NCBI GenBank assembly: GCA_016291895.1
Contig: JAEEZO010000025.1
Span: forward strand, 1-33,795
Direction: 5' to 3'
DNA from: Caryophanales bacterium
Lineage (GTDB): Bacteria; Bacillota_I; Bacilli_A; RF39; UBA660
Length of the DNA stretch: 33,795 bases
The notes under the pieces are model-generated. The model was not told the origin of the DNA and did not search any database. It saw nothing but the letters and a program-made list of their open reading frames with translations. The translations under genes were made by a program, and so were the position numbers. Positions 33,247 to 33,795 of the stretch are shown piece by piece. The number at the start of each line of letters is the position of its first letter. The stretch's first letter is position 1.

Positions 33247-33795
33247 TTATTCCTCTCTTTCATAGTTTAATGGTTTTAACTCATCAATTACAAATAAACC
33301 GTCTTTTCTAATCAATCTATTATCGAAGTAAATCTCTCCACCACCATAATCTTTTCTTTGAATTAGGACCAAATCCCAATGTACTTGTGAATAGTTACCA
33401 TTATCACATTCATTATAGCATGTACCTGGAGTAAAGTGAATACTTCCACATATTTTTTCATCGTAAAGAATGTCACCCATTGGCTCTTTTATATTAGGAT
33501 TTAAGCCAAGAGAAAATTCACCTACATATCTTGCGCCTTCATCACTATTAAAAATGTCGTTCATTAAATCAGTATGATTACTTGTTGCTTCAACTATTTT
33601 GCCATTTTGAAATACTAATCTAATGTTTTCATAGGCATTACCACGATAAGGGCTTGGAGTATTATATGTTATTACACCATTGACACTTTCTTTAACAGGC
33701 GCCGTAAAACATTCCCCATCAGGAATATTACATTTACCAGCACATATAATAGCAGGTAGTCCTTTAATACTAAAACTTATATCAGTACCTGGACC
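33247..33795 (-). CDS. M29 family aminopeptidase, C-terminal part (N-terminus outside window)
   Basis: The last 182 codons of a metal-dependent aminopeptidase of the AmpS/PepS (M29) family, open to the window edge with no start. The conserved metal-binding and catalytic positions of M29 can be seen: Glu in [11 protein letters not shown], Glu in GEFSLGLNP, His in GSIHFTPG, and His and Asp in VHWDLV. The Cys in DGECFT replaces the usual Val, and CYNECDN holds extra Cys. Family members release N-terminal residues from peptides in the cytosol. The methionine at 33564 is internal, because the frame continues upstream with family motifs. Confidence 0.9.
   Translation of the reverse strand, partial: GPGTDISFSIKGLPAIICAGKCNIPDGECFTAPVKESVNGVITYNTPSPYRGNAYENIRLVFQNGKIVEATSNHTDLMNDIFNSDEGARYVGEFSLGLNPNIKEPMGDILYDEKICGSIHFTPGTCYNECDNGNYSQVHWDLVLIQRKDYGGGEIYFDNRLIRKDGLFVIDELKPLNYEREE

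Noticed and set aside
1..33795. Mycoplasma-type code with TGA read as Trp
   Set aside because: Trp is encoded by TGG in the genes, and standard-code frames are full length without TGA interruptions.

Overview
The window is AT-rich DNA (by eye about 70% A+T) from a low-GC, Gram-positive-type bacterium of the Bacillota, most likely an uncultured member of the Bacilli. The reasons are a DnaI-type helicase loader with an N-terminal Cys cluster, TypA, Obg and RsmI of bacillar type, strong GGAGG-like ribosome binding sites, consensus sigma-A promoters, and many membrane-anchored extracellular enzymes with no sign of an outer membrane. Trp is encoded by TGG in the intact reading frames. None of the 31 stop codons visible here is TGA (25 TAA, 6 TAG).

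Layout. 1-4871 (all minus): a truncated membrane sensor with two substrate-binding-protein-like domains, a small membrane-anchored protein, a NAGPA-type phosphodiester glycosidase, an unknown 127-aa protein and a membrane-anchored GH25 lysozyme. 4892-5072: a probable 6S RNA. 5124-5978: rsmI. 6029-10743 (minus operon): an AAA+ ATPase with alpha-helical repeats, a small AAA+-like protein that has lost its P-loop, a metallopeptidase-like/VWA protein and a zinc-ribbon membrane protein. A second VWA protein (10842-11456) lies upstream. Divergent from it are a small HTH-like protein that resembles the tail of macro-domain proteins (11554-12051) and a radical SAM enzyme (12119-13087). 13112-16054: a polysaccharide deacetylase, a coiled-coil membrane protein and typA.

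16148-26421 is a surface-protein region. A near-perfect promoter drives a Cys-repeat surface protein and a secreted protein of unknown function. Three membrane-anchored proteins carry Big_2 immunoglobulin-like stalks with different enzyme heads (metallo-beta-lactamase fold, or SGNH hydrolase), and a U32-family protein is embedded among them. 26500-33795 is mostly housekeeping: a small integral membrane protein, two unknown proteins, obg, a HAD phosphatase, a small membrane protein gene with a frameshift at an A7 run, a lipoprotein, dnaI, a small surface protein and the C-terminal part of an M29 aminopeptidase cut by the window edge.

How the genes fit together. Much of the window builds or remodels the cell surface (GH25, deacetylase, NAGPA-type, SGNH hydrolases, Big_2 proteins, Cys-repeat protein). 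Anchoring is by N-terminal transmembrane segments; no LPXTG sorting signal was seen. The AAA+/VWA island is the best candidate for an incompletely described molecular system. Terminators are compact hairpins that often contain the stop codon, with the next promoter or ribosome binding site directly behind them.
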